NCBI RefSeq assembly: GCF_030867095.1 | Contig: NC_081824.1 | Location: 169,950,933 to 170,014,932, forward strand | Origin: Alligator mississippiensis | Taxonomy: Eukaryota > Chordata > Crocodylia > Alligatoridae | Length of the DNA: 64,000 bases | Reading direction: 5' to 3' | Shown: piece by piece, positions 24,156 to 39,600 of the stretch | How the letters are laid out: every line of letters begins with the position of its first letter | Position numbering within the stretch: position 1 is the first letter of the stretch | Program-made: the position numbers and the translations under genes | The notes under the pieces: model-generated | What the model was told of the DNA's origin: nothing | Database searches by the model: none | What the model saw: only the letters and a program-made list of their open reading frames with translations

Positions 24156-24634
24156 GAAAAAACCTGCTACATGCACGTAGACAGACACAGTGCGAGGTGG
24201 TGTTGCTGCTTTGACAGTGTTTGGTGGAAGCTGAACTGCAGCTTCCTGTGGTCTTGCTGTGGGGGCAGGGTAAATTGGTCACATGCCTCACGGGAAAGGT
24301 CGGTGGCTGCTGGATCCAATGCCTGAGTTCCTAAGTTTGGCAAGGGCTTGCTTTAGCTATTATCTGTTCTTGTTTGCAAGGTTTCAGACAATGTTACAGA
24401 TTAAGTTGTTGAGCAACTGGGAAAAGAACTTGTTTGCAGGTTGTTTAGGTAAACAGCTTCAAGTGGGATCGAGGGGGAACAAAAACAGGTTATCTGTAGC
24501 ATTAAAGAATGATGCAACATACCCTGAAATGACATGTATCCTGAAGTGATGAAGCATGCCATACCTACATCCCACTACCAGAGGAAGTGAACTTGCATAA
24601 TATTCACTGTGTATAATTTGTTCTTGCAGTAAAA

Positions 24635-27600
24635 ATGAAGAGAAGAGCGGAGCCTGAATTTAGCAGTCCCCAGAAGAAGCAGAGGAAGAGGATAGAGGAT
24701 CTAGGATTAACCCTCAGTTCCACTTCAGATGATGACGCTCAGTTTAGCAATCATGCAACCCAAGGTAAGGTCAGGAGTGGCATTAGGTGCTAAAGTTGTC
24801 AAGAAGTGGCCTCACAGGAAAGAATACTTTTCTCTTCAGGATAACCTTGAAGAAAGAATGCTTTTCTCTCTAGGTATCTAATTCATCACCACAAATGCAA
24901 ACTCTAGGAGGAAAGCCAACATAGTTTCTGTCTGTAAACTGGGCTGAGAATTTCTCTTCTTCACGTCATCTCATTTGTATGTTTTTAAACATGATATGAA
25001 GTTAACAATAGAGTATTCAAGCTTTATTTGCTTTGATTCATGTATTTGTCTTTTGTTTTTGTCTATGGGTTACCTTATATATTTTTTATTTAGTTAGCCT
25101 CAGCTTCAAGAAGCTTATGTTCTTAGAATAGAGATGGTCCTTGCTTGTGGTGCTGTGTAAACAGTATCCTGTCTGATTTACCAGATATTGACTTTCCTGT
25201 CATGCTCAAAGTTATTGCTATGAAATATATACAGCCTTGGGAAAAGACCTTGGCAATGCATGGTCTGTATGGATCTGGGAAAGGGAAAAGTTAGGGGCAC
25301 ACAGTAAACTCGTGAAACAGATGGCAAACGCTTGATGTAGTATCTGTAAAGGTTCTGATTGTAAATCTGCTATGTTGCTCTTTTCAGCTGTGGTGGGTTT
25401 TCCTAGCCTAAGGATAAAAACAGGGAGAGAACTTCCATAAGCGAGTGGTTATGGTCGTGAATGCTCATAAAACGAAACCTCATATCCTTGCTCTGTAAAG
25501 TCAGTTTGGTAACGTTATTCCAGTTTTACAGATGTGAAAGAATGAGGCATAGGGAGATTAAAGGAGTGTTTATAAGTGGTTTGTGCTGGGGATTGGTGGT
25601 AAACACCATTGTGATATGTCACAGTGACTCTGTGGAACTTTATTCAAGACATCTAATCCCTCTCTATCTTGGTTTCTCTCGTAGAGTGAGGGTAATACGT
25701 ATTCCTTAGGAGTCGTGTTGATATCCTGAGATGAAAAAAGAAATACTCAGTGCTGTGTCATTGTCTTGGGTTGAAGTCAGAAAGATATAGAGGTGGATGT
25801 AGAAAATTAAGTTTGGGGTCCTTGGGCTTTGTTGGAGCAGGTTGGCTCTCCATCTTATTCTGTATGTTCACTATGGTGGGGTACTTGGGTAGTTACAAAT
25901 TTAGGTGTCTCTGTTCCCAACTCTGAAAGGCAAGCATCGTAAGCCTGCCAGCATAGGGCATATAGACAGTGACTACCCTGAGCTGTTAGAAAGCGAATCA
26001 GAAATATTTTAAAGGCATATTTGCATTATGAATGTGCAGCAGTAGGGAATCAACTGCTGGAGACTGTGTTTGCAGGATGAGAGATTGAGGAATTTGAGAA
26101 CTTGGTTGGTTGTTGCGTTGCACGACGCGTGGAAAATGTGTCTAATGAGCGTTAAGAGGAAGGAAGCTGGATTGCTTGAGGGTACTTTTGAGAGTCACAC
26201 TCAGAAGCTGGGGCCTATAATGAGTACATGGGAAAAGGAAGCAAGCCACAAGTAGGCAGGGTGCAGTCAGATTAACTGAAGGTGTGATTGGGAGGGGTGC
26301 CCTATCCAGCCAGAGGGCTGCTGACAGTTCGGTTCTGTAACCACCTGGGAATTATGTGATGAAACTGCCCTAAGGGCACCCTCTGCTGCCAACCCTGAGT
26401 CTCTGCCATGCTTGAGAGCAGCTGTGAGACCCTCAGGGCAGCTTCACTACTTCATTTCTGGATGTGGTATGTGCAGAGTGGAAGCATAGGGGTGTTTTTG
26501 GTAGTGTTCTCAGGAGCACTGTGGAAGGAGCACAGGCATACCCAGGATGATTTCAGTAGTTCATAGTTATTGCTGGATTTCTAGGGGGAAGGGGACTGGG
26601 GGAAGATTTAAAAAAAAAAAAAATCTATCCATCTATCAGAAGGAAACTGAAAGGCCCATATCCAATCTTGCTTTCCTTTGCCAGGCAACGGTAATGTCCA
26701 ATTTCTTTTCTTTTGTGTGAAGCTGACAACTTGTACAGCTCTTTGGATGCTGGACAGAACAAACTTGAGCTTTGATAGCACTGTTATGTCTTTCTGTGTC
26801 TAGAGGAAACCCTTTAATGGAGTGGACAAAGTATGGCCCGTAGGCTTGTTGCGTTGTCCATAGTTTACCAATGCAGCTTGTGGCCGTGAAGATGTCACTG
26901 CAGAAGGGAGGCAGATTACTGGGGCGAAGGCAAGTCTTGCAGAGTTACATTTCATTTTGTGTTTGACTGCTGACTTGATTAAGTTCTTCACCCAACCTCA
27001 GCTTTCCTCTTGGGCAAACACTTTTCTAAAAGCAGGATTGATGTTTAAACTCCTTTAATGAGTCACTGTTTGTCGGTAACTCGGATAAAATTTAGTATAT
27101 TAATTAATTGGTGGGATTGTGTTTTGTAAAATCCATTTATCTGTTTTTTTTGTTTTTTTTTTTTGTTGAAGTGGCTGTAGATAATATACTGCAGCCCTGC
27201 TCTATTGATGTATTGGACAATTTCCTATCTCTTCCTGAAGATCTACATCCCTTTTTTCCAAGATCTATGAGAGTAACTGCTTCATTAGTCCAGATGAGAA
27301 ACTATCTTAAATGAAAATCCTAAATAACATCTTGAATTCTCAGTGACAAATGCTGTGCAGTTTAACTGATAAGGTCCTTGCAAAGGCAGTTATGCCTGTC
27401 ACTTAGCTCTGGCAAAGTAATTTTTAAATAGATTAGTGATCTTAGGAGGATGATCATATTACTCCAGTTAATTATACTCTCATTACACTATTGCCTGTTA
27501 GGGCTTTTATGGAACTTTATTAAGTACGGCTGTTTCCTCTTTTGTTTACTCTCCTGCTGTAAGAAGAATAAATCATTTTTGTTCCTCCTTTCTTTCCCAA

Positions 27601-30600
27601 ATACCTGTAAATCCTGACTTGTTTTGTACTCTTTATGTAATTTTGGTATTTTAATATGGGCTAGCTTTTCTCACTCTTGACTTCTGCCTGGGTAAAAACC
27701 CACAATGGTTTCTGGCAACAACCCTTAAAATGAATGGCTGATTGTAAGGTATTAGGCTGATTCTAAGGTATTAGCTGAGTGACTCTCATTGGCAGAGAGG
27801 GGAACTGTGGCCAAATTAATCAGCCACACTTGCTGCTTTGAGAACATATGAGCCTCAGTCAGTTTTTCCAACGCAAGATGGGGAGAGAAGGTGGCTTTGT
27901 GTCCTACAATACAGAATTCTTCCTAAGCTCCAGGTATGGCAGCTGCCAGCTTGGCTTAGAAATTTCACTTGTGGGGTCTTTTAATTGGAACATGGCAGAT
28001 GTGGAGTTTGCGAGGCAGGCTGTGGTGTGCATTTTTTTTGCTTTATGCTCCCAGCTAGTGGAAAGAGCTATGAAGCATTTACTAAAAATACTCTATTGGC
28101 ACCCTGACATCCCTGAAAGAGCTGTTATGTCACCAGGAAGGGACATGTTGATGTTGTGGACCTTTGGTGTAGTACTTGGATAGCTTCCTTCTGTCTGCCT
28201 TGCTGTGGAGTTTAAATTAACAGGACTTGCAACACACCTCTGGGGTTGGACTTAAACCTGCCTGGAGCAAGGTTATTTGAGGGTTTAGGCTTCTTTTTTT
28301 TTTTTTCTTCTATATTGCCTCTTCTCTTCCTGCCTAGGCACTGTGCCATGTAGGCTGTGAGGTCACAAGATCTTTTGAAGCACCTGTGCTCTGCTGTTAC
28401 AATGGAAGGATTTAAAAATAGAGACTCAGAAGAATAGGTTGCTACTTTTTAGCTTGCTGCTGGAAAAAGAATCCTTTCCTCAGCTGGCTGAGGCAATCTA
28501 AAGTGATGTGAAGGTGGTATTAAGTCCTCAGGTGAGCTGTAAGGGGGAGCCAGTGTGAAGTGGCTCAAGGGAGAAGAATTTGTTCAGGATTTTAGAGCTC
28601 TTCTCTGATCGCTTAAACCAGAGCTGGAAAAAGTTACTTGACCAGGGGAGCAGAATACTTTCTCTCTCACTCAAATGACTTCAGTCCGTCTTTAGTGCCA
28701 GCTCTCATTATAAAAGGTGTTGTGTTTAGCCCTAACAATTGTGAAGAAACTGTTCCAAATGTGAGTGTGAGTGATGCAGATATATTTGTTTGAATCTGTC
28801 CCTGTGCTATTGCTGGCATTTGGGAGTATGGGTAGTGCAAAGAAATACTGCTTTGAGGATGTCAGGGAGCCTGGGCACTAATGCCAGTTTGGGGAACCCC
28901 AGCCACAACTCCTAAAAGTGGGCTTTCCTGCCTGGGTGCTCTACTGCTTCTCAACCCTGGAGCACAAAAGACTGAGGTGAATCACTGGAGCTAGAGGGTT
29001 GTGTGAATGGGGAAGGGACTCTTTGTGGAGGAGCATAATCAATAGGGCCACACCTCACACAGCATTCTTTCAGAAAGGTAGTCAGAGGACCTTGCTGCTA
29101 CAGCTCTTTGGTCTGGCTTAAGTATCCCTACTTCTCAGTGCAGTTCCCCCTGTTTTTCAGTGAAAAATGGGGTTTGGTCCAGGAGGAGGAAAAGCTCCAT
29201 CCTTGGCACCAAACAAGCTTTTTGCCTGGGGATTTCTGTGTTACGTCAGCCAAAGATTTGGTGGTGTAAGGTGCAGCATAACCTGATAGAGGAAGGAATA
29301 GTCAAACCAGACAAACTCCTAGTGTAGACCTGCAGCAGAGAGTGGGCTTTACATTGTTGTGTTTAGCAGGTCACCAGTGTAAGCCCCTGCCTGTGTCAGT
29401 GAGATATATGTACACCCAGGATAGTGATGATGTAGCTGGGTCAGAGTAGTTGTTTTTCACTGCTTTTGCAGAAGAATGAGCAAGCAAACCAACTCTTCAA
29501 GCCAGCGGCTCTTGAGGTTAGTATCTGAAGTCTTCAGGATTCTCCCAACACCTCCTAGTTCTTGAAAATCCTCTCCCCCTTCCTTCCTACAGTATGAATT
29601 TTGAGTTCCAGTGAAATAACTGCCTGTTCATGTCTTCCCTCTGTTTTTTTTTTTAGAGTCTTCTAGTAGCAGCAGTGGGTCTGACAGCGAGAGTGATGAG
29701 AAGCATCAAGTCTTCAGCAGTGAGTACAAACCGGATTCTCTCGTGGAGGGCACCTCTTCCCGCTACTCCATGTATAACAGCGTCTCCCAGAGGCTCATGG
29801 TAGGTCACTGCTACTTTTGAGCAGGCTGATAAGTGTCTGAGGGCATAGTTCAGAGTATAGTCTATGTGAGGGGTGCTCCTGGCATTCATCATTACACCTG
29901 TGAAACTTAGGATGTACTAGAATAGATGTTCTGGCTGCACTGATCACATTCAGTGCTGATTGTGTCCCTGCAAAGGTTAAATGTTGATTAAAGGCTAGAA
30001 CCATTTTAGCTTTCATAGGAAAAAGGAAGACCTCAGTTCAACTAATTACATTCCCCACTCAGGTGCCAGTCAATTGCACTGCACCCACATACTCTGTATA
30101 GAAACATATCCCTTCTAACCTGTGCCACCTGCACTTAAATATAAATGTTAATTGTTGGCTGGATGTCCTGCCTGTATCTTGCCCCACTGTAATTGCCATG
30201 TATCACCTTTTTCCAAATGGGAAGTAACTGGAGAAGCTCTCAGTGATGTGTCAGATTGCCAGAGCTTCAGAGCTGACTTTCTAAACTACTACTTTTATTA
30301 TTGCTAATAATTTTCCCTTCATGCAGCACAAGACCCACTGAAACTTCCCAGACTTAACTTTCTATCTGTATGGGCAGATACACAACTTAGATCAAAGGCG
30401 TATCCAGACAAGGAGCATAAATACCATGTTTTCCTCTGAAGATACAGGATTAGCACAAATGCTGACTGGGACAGCTAGGGGGAGCTGGTGCTGTTTGTGA
30501 TAAAGCACAGTGGGTTCAGTGTGAGTTTTTGCTGCCGTGACTCACGCATGCATGCACACACGCACTCACACACACAATCAGGCCCCCAAGTAGAGGATTT

Positions 30601-33600
30601 CACAAATTAAGTTGACTCTGGCCATCATCAGGGGCATGTCTATACCTAGCTTTCAGACTTTGTTTTATTAATTGGCTCCAAGGGCATCGTAAAGAGGCTC
30701 TCGGAACAATCTTATATGGTGCAGCACTTTTCAGCTGAGCACTCATGCCGTGTGTTATTTATGTACAGGCTGCACTCTGTTTCTGGAGACTTGTCCTCCA
30801 GGTACACGCCTACATTTTAATTGAAAGTGACCTCCCTTTGTGATCCTCCTTGTAACGGTGGTTTTTAACTTTTTAAGTGCCAAGCTTCTTCAGCTATCAA
30901 ACCAAGCTGGGAGGGTAGGGGTCTGGTGATGCTCAAAACCAGCAAAATGGGCTTGATTGGAGGACTGCTGCAGGAAGTGGGTTGGTTCCTTTGGCAGGCT
31001 GTGGAACACCGAGAGGAGCATGAAGAGGAAAGGCTATGGGAACCATCTTGTTTCATGCTACTTTGTGGTTTTGGGGTCAGAGTTAATAAACTACCCTACA
31101 GAAAGGGCCTGAAGAGATTGGGAATGGTTTTAGTCCTTCTCAAACAGGGAAAACAAGCCAGTGACCTACACTCCTTTAGATAATAGTTGCCTACACAGTT
31201 GATGTTTCTCACTGCCTGTGCCACACTGTAGCCTGCAGAGTCTTCAGTTCCTTGGAAGGCCAACAAGCCAGGCTGGCAGCATTGCTCTGCTGATCCTGAT
31301 AGTGGTCCATGGAGCATTCAAGATGAGTGCCAGTCTCCTTTTGAGTGTACCACTATAGTCCAGGGGAGTGAGGCCTGCTAACCATTCAAAATTCAGTGGC
31401 TGCAGGAGTCACTGGGGTCAATCGTCATCACATTTTACATGCATCCTTCTTAGGAATTTGTTGACAGGTATAATGGACAGTTGAAGAGCCACCATGTTAC
31501 TTTACTGCCTTTCTTGTAAAGGTTAATAATTAACAATGGTAATGGCTTTTGCTGGTTTTCAGATGTGGAAGGAAATGGACAGCTTACTGATTAAGATCAA
31601 AGCTTTCCAAGTGCATGCATATTTGTGCAAGTGTGCACATGCATGCGTGTGCATATGTGTGTGTGCTACTCCCCTGTACTGGACAGAGCTAGCACCCTGG
31701 GTGTAAATTTTAAAATGGGGGTGTCAAATTAACCCTGGTACAGATCTGGCCTGCAGGGGCTCCTCTCAGGGTGGCTCCTCTGGGGGCCAGTGGTGTCATG
31801 GGTCATGTAGTGGTGTTGGCATGGGTTTGTGGATGGTGGTGGGGGTCAGGCAGCAGTGAGGTGTGTAAGGGCTGTACCACCCCTTCCTCACCCCTTTGCT
31901 GTAGTAGCCATGTCCATTGGGGCCCAGGGGTGCTGAATTCTGCAGCAGGCCACCCCTCCCCCACCCCACCCTCAACTTAGCCTGCTAGATGGAATGGTTT
32001 TGTGGGCCAAATCCAGCCTGTGGGTCATGCATTTGACACCCTCACTTTAAGAAAAGCCTTAAGAAGTGTCTGTTACTGAAGCTTCTTTTCTTCACATAAG
32101 AATTAGAGCTGCTTTTCAGCAGCAGAGTGTCCTGTGTTTGTCCTGTGCCTGCTTGGTGAAGTTTTAATAGGGGAATAGTAGATAAGTTGGAAGACAGGGC
32201 TAGGGTTCTGGTATGTTAGAGTGTACAGATATGCCAACCTTTGGAACTTCTAGCTTCTTATTGCTTTGCCATCCAGGTGAGTTGCTCCTGTACAGCTGGA
32301 TCTTTTCTAATGATGTTATCTTGCCAAACTTATTTCTCTAGATCTGGTTCCCACTTGATCGAGGAAATGAGCTGGCAGGAGAGTCCTGAACAGTTTTAAG
32401 TGAGATTCATTAAGCACACTCACTATCTTTCAGTCACCACTACACAGTGCAATATCATTTATCCTTCTGGCCTTCAGCCACAGGTGTCCCTATATTTGTG
32501 TTCAGCTGCTTTCAACACCCTCCATTCGCTTTGTTTTCCAGGCCAAGATGGGCTTCCGTGAAGGAGAAGGTCTGGGGAAATATGGCCAGGGGAGGAAAGA
32601 CATTGTTGAGGCCTCCAATCAGAAGGGAAGGAGAGGCTTTGGGCTGACTCTGAAAGGATTTGAAGGGGAGCTCAATATTGATTGGCGGGATGAGCCAGAG
32701 GTAAGTGCTTCTTAGATCCCTTCTCTTCTTGTTTCATTATACACAGTTTCTTGCTTCTTTCTGTGATGCAGCCAGCTGCTGTTTAGGGTCAGGCTGGAGA
32801 GATCACAGATTTGCTCTGTCAGTTCCTCTGTCTGGGTTTTCACTATGACGGGGATTGTCAGTGTAGATGCAAGTCAACATAAAAATGGCACCCTGCCTCA
32901 AATCTGTTGGTGACACTGCTTATTTTTCATTCCCATTAGTGTATTCCAAACACAGTAGTGAGGCATGATGTTCCTATGTCCTTCAAGTTATTCAGGATGG
33001 AGGAAACTTGTGAAGGGCAGAAGGGGTTATTACATGAAAAAGAAGTCCTTTGGGCATCCCAGCACTGAATCTATGTAGTGGTTTGCTTTGGTTGCCTTAA
33101 ATGATCTTTCAGGGCTCTGGCCATAATTATGATGGGTTTTTGGCGGGGGGGGAGTGTTTTGTTTTGTTTTGTGGCTTTTTAAGTGGGAGAAGAAAAAATT
33201 CTATGCTTGGCTCTAGAACTCCTTGTGCAGAGCCCATGGTAAAAAGACTGTGATAGGATTGGGACTCCAGCCTGCCCTGAGGCCCTGCAAGGAGACGCAA
33301 GGCTCCTCAACCATCATAGAAAACTGGGTAGAAAACTGGCTGAGTGGATAGAAAACTTGCTGGATTGTTGGGCTTGGAGGATAGTAATCAATGGCTCTAA
33401 TCTAGTTGGCAGTTGGTATCAAGTAGAGTGCCCCAGGGGTCAGTCCTGGGGCTGGCTTTGTTCAGTATCTTCATCAACAACCTGTAAGAGGGATGGAGTT
33501 GCACCCTCAGCAGATTTGCAATTGACGCCAAGCTGGGGGGAGTAGTAGATACGTTGGATGGTAGGGCTAGGATTCAGAGTGGCCTTGACAAATTGGAGGA

Positions 33601-36600
33601 TTGGACCAAAACACATCTTATGAGATTCAATAAGGACAAGTGCAAATTCCTGCATTTAGGACAGAAAAAGCCCATGCAGTGGTACAGCCTGGGGACTGAC
33701 TGGCTAAGCAGCAGCTCTGCAGAAAAAGAACTGGGGGTGAGAGTGGACAGTGAGCTGAATATGAGCTAACAGTGAGCCCTTGTTGTGCAGAAGGCTAAGG
33801 GCATAGTGGGCTCCATTTAGTAGGAGCATTGCCAGCTGGTCAAGGGAAGTGATTCTTCCTCTCTATTCAGCACTAGTGAGGCCGCATCTGAAGTGCTGTA
33901 TCCATTTCAGGGCCCCCCACTACAGAAAGGATGTAGGCAAATTAGAGAGAGTCCAGCAGAGGGCAATGAAAATGGTGAGGGGGCTGGGGCAAATTCATTT
34001 TGAGGAGAGGCTGAGGGAACTGGGCTTACTTAGTCTGGAGAAGAGAAGGCTGAGGGGGATTTAATAGCTGCCTTCAGTGGGGTTCCAAAGAGGATGGAGC
34101 TAGACTGTGGTGGTGGTGGCAGATGACAGAACAAGGAGTAACAGTCTCAAGTTGCAGCAGGGAAAATTTAGGTTAGGTATTGGGAAAATTTCTTAGTAGG
34201 AGGGTAGTAAAACATTGGAACAGGTAACCCAGAGAGATGGAATCTCCAGCCTTGGAGGTGTTTGAAACCTGATTAGATAAAGCATTGGGTGTGATGATCT
34301 AGTTGGGGATTATCCTGCTTTGAGCAGGGGGTTGGATTAGATGACCTGAGGTCCATTCCAACTCTAATTTTCTATGATTCTGTCGTGTCTTATTTTTGCA
34401 GGCTGGTGCCTATGAACAGGTGGACTGGTGCCCTGAATGCACCACTGAAATCCCTGATGCCCAGGAGATGAAGGAGTGGATGACTGTGGGGAAGGTATTT
34501 CTCTCAGAAAGCAGAGTCCTGTTCCTTCCCCTTTTGCTTAGCCTGGTGACAGTCAGTCTTGAGTTACCAGGGCTCTGCTTTGTCACTAAAGAGTTGTGGA
34601 GAACTATGGGCACTGTAGAGATGAGGGCCAGATAAGTGCCTACACAGATCAATCCCAGCCTGGTGTCCCACATGGCACTAGCATGTTGAGCTCTCCCATT
34701 TTGCTGTTCTGCATTGCAATCACTGGTGCAGAGGGCACTAGGCAGCCTCAGGGTTTTACTCCACTTTGTGTTGTGGTTTGGGTCTCTACTGACACAATAA
34801 GTTTTTTCTCCCTGACCTGTTGCTCTTCAAAGGGGTGAAGAGGGAGAAGGACCATCCAGGGCTGCGTGTGCTGCCCTTGGTTAGGGCAGGCAGCATGGGG
34901 AGTGTGCCTGTGATCCACATACCGCTCACCCTGAGGGGAAAGTGGGATTTCCACATGATGTTACTTACAGCTCCAGCCTCTTGCTTCTCAAGTTGCTGGC
35001 TTCACCCATCATTCCTGTGAGTTCTGGGAAGTACCTCACAGAAGCATCTGGGACAGAGTTGGCTAATTGCTGTGTGTTCTCATTGCCCCTGCTCTAGCGG
35101 AAGATGGTGATTGAAGATGAGACAGAATTCTGTAATGATGAGCTTCTACAGCATGTCCTGCAGTGCAAGGTGAGTTCCCTCCTCCAGAGGCCAACATAAG
35201 AGTTTGGGGAGGCAAGAGCAGCTAAGAGCATGTTCAAGGAACAGGACAGCTTATTTAGGCAGTTGGCCGAGAAATCTTTCACCTTTTGGTTGCCAGTGCA
35301 GGTTGAGACTAGGTAGAGAACAACGGAAGTTGTTACTGTCTGGCTATTTGGCAGCCAGTGTGACGTGATAAATGTCCACATCTCAAAAAACATGGAGATG
35401 AGTGATACCAAAGGCACCTTCATTGGCAATTGCAGCCGAAAGTCTGGAGACTGAGTGAGCTGTGGAGAAAAATTCTTCTTTTCTTTGTTTTGCCCTTCAG
35501 TCTCCCAGTCTTGCTTCTCTACTTCAGGGCTGCTGTGTAGTGGTGGTGGCCAGAGAAGAGCTTGTGCTGTGATGGCCATCTAGCCAAACAGAACTTCTGG
35601 CTCTGGGGTTGCCAATCCGGCACTTCTCCTGTAGTTTAGCTCATTGTAAAGATTGAGCACAACTTGGGACAAGTGCAAGCTATAGGTAGATGGCTGAATG
35701 ATTACACCAGTTTCAAGAAATGTCCTTACATTGGTGTAGCCTAGTCATGATGGGGTCTAGAGATAAATGCATAAGGAGGCACTATTCCTAATTGAGAGGT
35801 TGGGAAGTGCTCCAGCCAATTGATCTGCCCACTTGTCCATGCTATAGCTGACTCCATTTTGTTTCTGCCTCTGCAGAGCGTGTTTGATGAGTTGGATGGG
35901 GATGAGATGCGCCGGGCCAGGACAAGGTCCAACCCCTATGAGATGATCCGCGGGGTCTTCTTCCTGAACAGGTCTGCAGAGCATCTCAGCTTGTAGCCTC
36001 TTTCTCCTTCAGGCATAGTAGCTTTGCCAACCTGGAGTGGACTCATATCCCTGTTTGTGTGTTCACAGAGCTGCAATGAAGATGGCAAATATGGACTATG
36101 TCTTTGACAACATGTTTACAAACCCAAAAGACTCTCATGGGGTAAGGAGTCTCTCTCATTTCCAATCAGGGATGCCTTCCCAGTGGTGAGAGGGAATCCC
36201 GTAGGCACCAGCAAGAATGTGGATGCTTTTAAGGTGGCAGAGATCCCAGCTGAGAGGGGCTGTATTAGTGGGTTTGCTCAATGTCGGCAGTGGCTCTTGG
36301 GCCATTAGAATTGTCCCCATTCTCTTTGCAGAAACCCTTGATAAAAGAACGGGATGCAGAGCTGCTTTACTTTGCTGATGTGTGTGCGGGCCCTGGTGGC
36401 TTCTCTGAGTACGTTCTGTGGAGGAGGAAGTGGCATGCAAAAGGCTTCGGCATGACCTTGAAAGGACCAAATGACTTTAAGCTGGAGGATTTCTATTCTG
36501 CCTCCAGCGAGCTCTTTGAGCCTTACTATGGTACGCATGGGTATGTGGTGGTGTTGCCTTCACTACAGAGGTTCTGCCTCCAGGCCAGTCATATGTTCTG

Positions 36601-39600
36601 TATGTGGGGAAGGGATATGGCCTGTTAGGAGTTGGAGATCACAGAGACATCTGATCACAATAACCATTTCAGAGCCATCCTGATGGTGATAGAGGTGCTG
36701 TTGTATAAAAAAGGGGTCAAGGTTATAAAGCCTGCATGTCAGGTCATATTCCTGCAGTTCTGAGTGCAGCCTGCCACTGAGTGTACATGCGCTTGAGTCC
36801 TTCCAGATAGGGGAATCTGAGAGAGAAGTTGTTCATAGATTAATTGACAGAGCCAGCAACAGAAAGCCAGCTTGCCTGATTTGCAGCCCTTCTGCATTAA
36901 CATTTAGGCTGTTTCTTTTCTGGACCTTGCCAGCACATCTGAGGATTTTTAATTGGTTTGGACACGAAATTAGAATTTGGGGGGGGGGCACCAGCACCTC
37001 CCTCCCCCTTTGCATTTTAATGCAGCATTGGTTAAGACAGTGTAAATATGATTGGTGTTGTAACCAAGGACATAACCTGTCTGCCTTTCCAGCCTGAAAC
37101 CCAGGGCAACTTGTTGTTCATGCCAGTAGTCTGACTGGTTTGGAAAGCTCTTGACATCCAACCATGAATTTATGGTGTGTGCCTGACACCTTTGGATCAG
37201 ATCAGATAAAAAGAGTTCTCAGTGGGCAGCTAGGTGGATAAACACTTTATAAGGACTGTAGCACTTGGATCTTCATATCTCATCCCATGGCAATGCTCTT
37301 GTGGAAAGTTGTGGATACCTGTGAGAATGAATAGGCCAATGACTGATGCATTCTCCTGTTTCCCTTTCTCTCTGCGTCTAATGTGCTATAAAATATATTG
37401 AGATTCGTACAAACTTCTCTCCCAGCGAAGGGAAGGAAACAAACTGCCTTAGTTCTCATGCCAAGTGCGAAGAAGAATGGTAACAAATTCCAGTCCCATT
37501 CCACTCAGCAGCAGGATAATGGATGAGGAATTTATTTCTCAAAGCACCGTCAGACGCTCTGATTGCTGCTGCTTTTTGCTTGATATAGTATACCTTTCTA
37601 GTCACCCTGTTGAGTTAATAGAAGCAGTAAATGTGGAAACTCTGCAGAGAACAGAACCTCAAAATATATTCAGATTTCACAGGATTCTGAGTACATCATC
37701 TGCGGTCTAGTGCAGGCAGATCTTCTTAAAAAATCAGCTGTGGGAAGATTTGTGTCTTACCTTTTAAAAGAGCCACCTAAGGAATCTGTAAAATATTCCC
37801 TTGAAGTAATAACAGCTCAGCTACTGAACATTTCTTCTCCCTTTATAGCGGATTGCTAAACAGACTTTCACACAAGCAGGTTCTTTAAGGCCCAGACTAT
37901 GTTTAGTGTGGAAGTAATAGTAACACCATTCCTGAGAACTCTGATCATGGTTTTTAGTGGAAAGTTGCTAATCAAGATTTGCTGGCCAGTGTAGACACAC
38001 TTATTCTGCTTGTGAAAACTGGCCACCAAACTATGCCATAGATTAAGGTACCATCTACACTATGACATTTATACTCAGTAGTGTAATGAAGGGGAACGCC
38101 ACTGAGGAACCAGCCCTAGATGCGGACTTGGATAGGGCAGTGCTGCTGGCCTGGCAGTGAAGTCATTGATGCTGCCCTGGGCACTAAAGAGCCCAGTTAT
38201 GCTTTTTTATGCTGTAAAAACTGGTGAGGATCAACTCTGAATGTGATCAGGCAAAAGAGTTCAATTGCTTCAAAAGCAGTGTGAGCGTAGGCAGCTGTAG
38301 CCGAGGGCCAGGTTCACTGCACACTGGTGCAGCAACTTAGGCAGCCTGGACTCCATGGAGCCATTCTGGATACCTCATTTGTTCTCCTTCTTATCCCCTC
38401 CTCCTCCAACACTTCCCCTCAGCAAGGCCTGGCAGTAGTGTGTTCCACTCACCTCGCTTACCTCCTTCCCCAACAGATACATTCCAGAGCATGGGGCTGC
38501 AGCTGCCCATTTCCTATGGCCAGGTTGCCCCTGCTGTGGGAAAGACTCCTGGTGGGGAGGGTGGCATGCTGGCACCTCCTCCAAGTTGGCACCTAGGGCT
38601 GATTCCCAGCTCATCCTGCCCTACTTACACTGCTGCTGAGTAATAAGGTCCCCTTCCTCCCAACACACTTTAAAATGGTATAATGCTGTAGGTCTGTCCA
38701 TGTAACCTGTTTTCTTCCTAATCAAAATGGGTGGGACAGTATTCTAGTGCAACAGGTCCTATCAGGGAGGCAGGAGGGGTGAGCTGGCTTTTCCCAAGGC
38801 TAAAACATGAACTTTTTAAACCTGGGTATAACATGGTTTAGTTCAGCCTAGCCCACACAGGCAGAACCCAGCCTGGCCATGGAAAGTTGTGCTAGCATCT
38901 TCCAGCAAGAACCACACTCCAGACAGTTCTCTGGAGTGGTCCTGACTTAGCTTCCAAACTCTAGGTGGTCATGGACTGCAGGTTGGTATGGTATCAGCAG
39001 ATAGGTGCTAGTCTGTCACTGGTGTATCCTCCTATCTCATGTGCTGTTTGCATATGTTTGTAATTACTTCCTTTTTCTGTCTAGGAGAGGGAGGAATTGA
39101 TGGAGATGGGGACATCACCCGCCCAGAGAATATCACTGCATTCCGGAATTTTGTTTTGGACAACACTGATCGCAAGGGAGTGCACTTCTTAATGGCTGAT
39201 GGGGTGTGTTTCTTTTTCTCCTTTGCAAAGAATGCTGAAAGCCTTTAGCTAGAGTCAGAGTACAGTGGGGCTGTGACCAGTTCTCTATTTTAGTTGGTGT
39301 GGAATTTGGTCAGGCTTGCCAGCAAGTCTCTGATCAGCGTCTGTTTATCCCAGTATGTTCAAGCTGTTGTGGTTGTAAGTATCAGCAGTATCTCTAGTTA
39401 ACCAGTGAATTTGCAGAGATGTTCACTGCATGCTTTGTTTCAGGGTTTCTCTGTGGAGGGTCAGGAGAACCTACAAGAAATCCTGAGCAAACAGCTGTTG
39501 CTTTGCCAGTTCCTAACAGGACTCTCGATTGTCCGGACAGGTATTTTTATTATTTTTTTAACTTTGTTAGTCTTCCCCTTCTTTTCCAAGGTGAAGGGCT

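Noticed and set aside
27848-28183. 111-codon plus-strand open frame in CMTR1 intron 2
   Set aside because: No homology recognised, no splice context, and it lies inside a well-supported intron.
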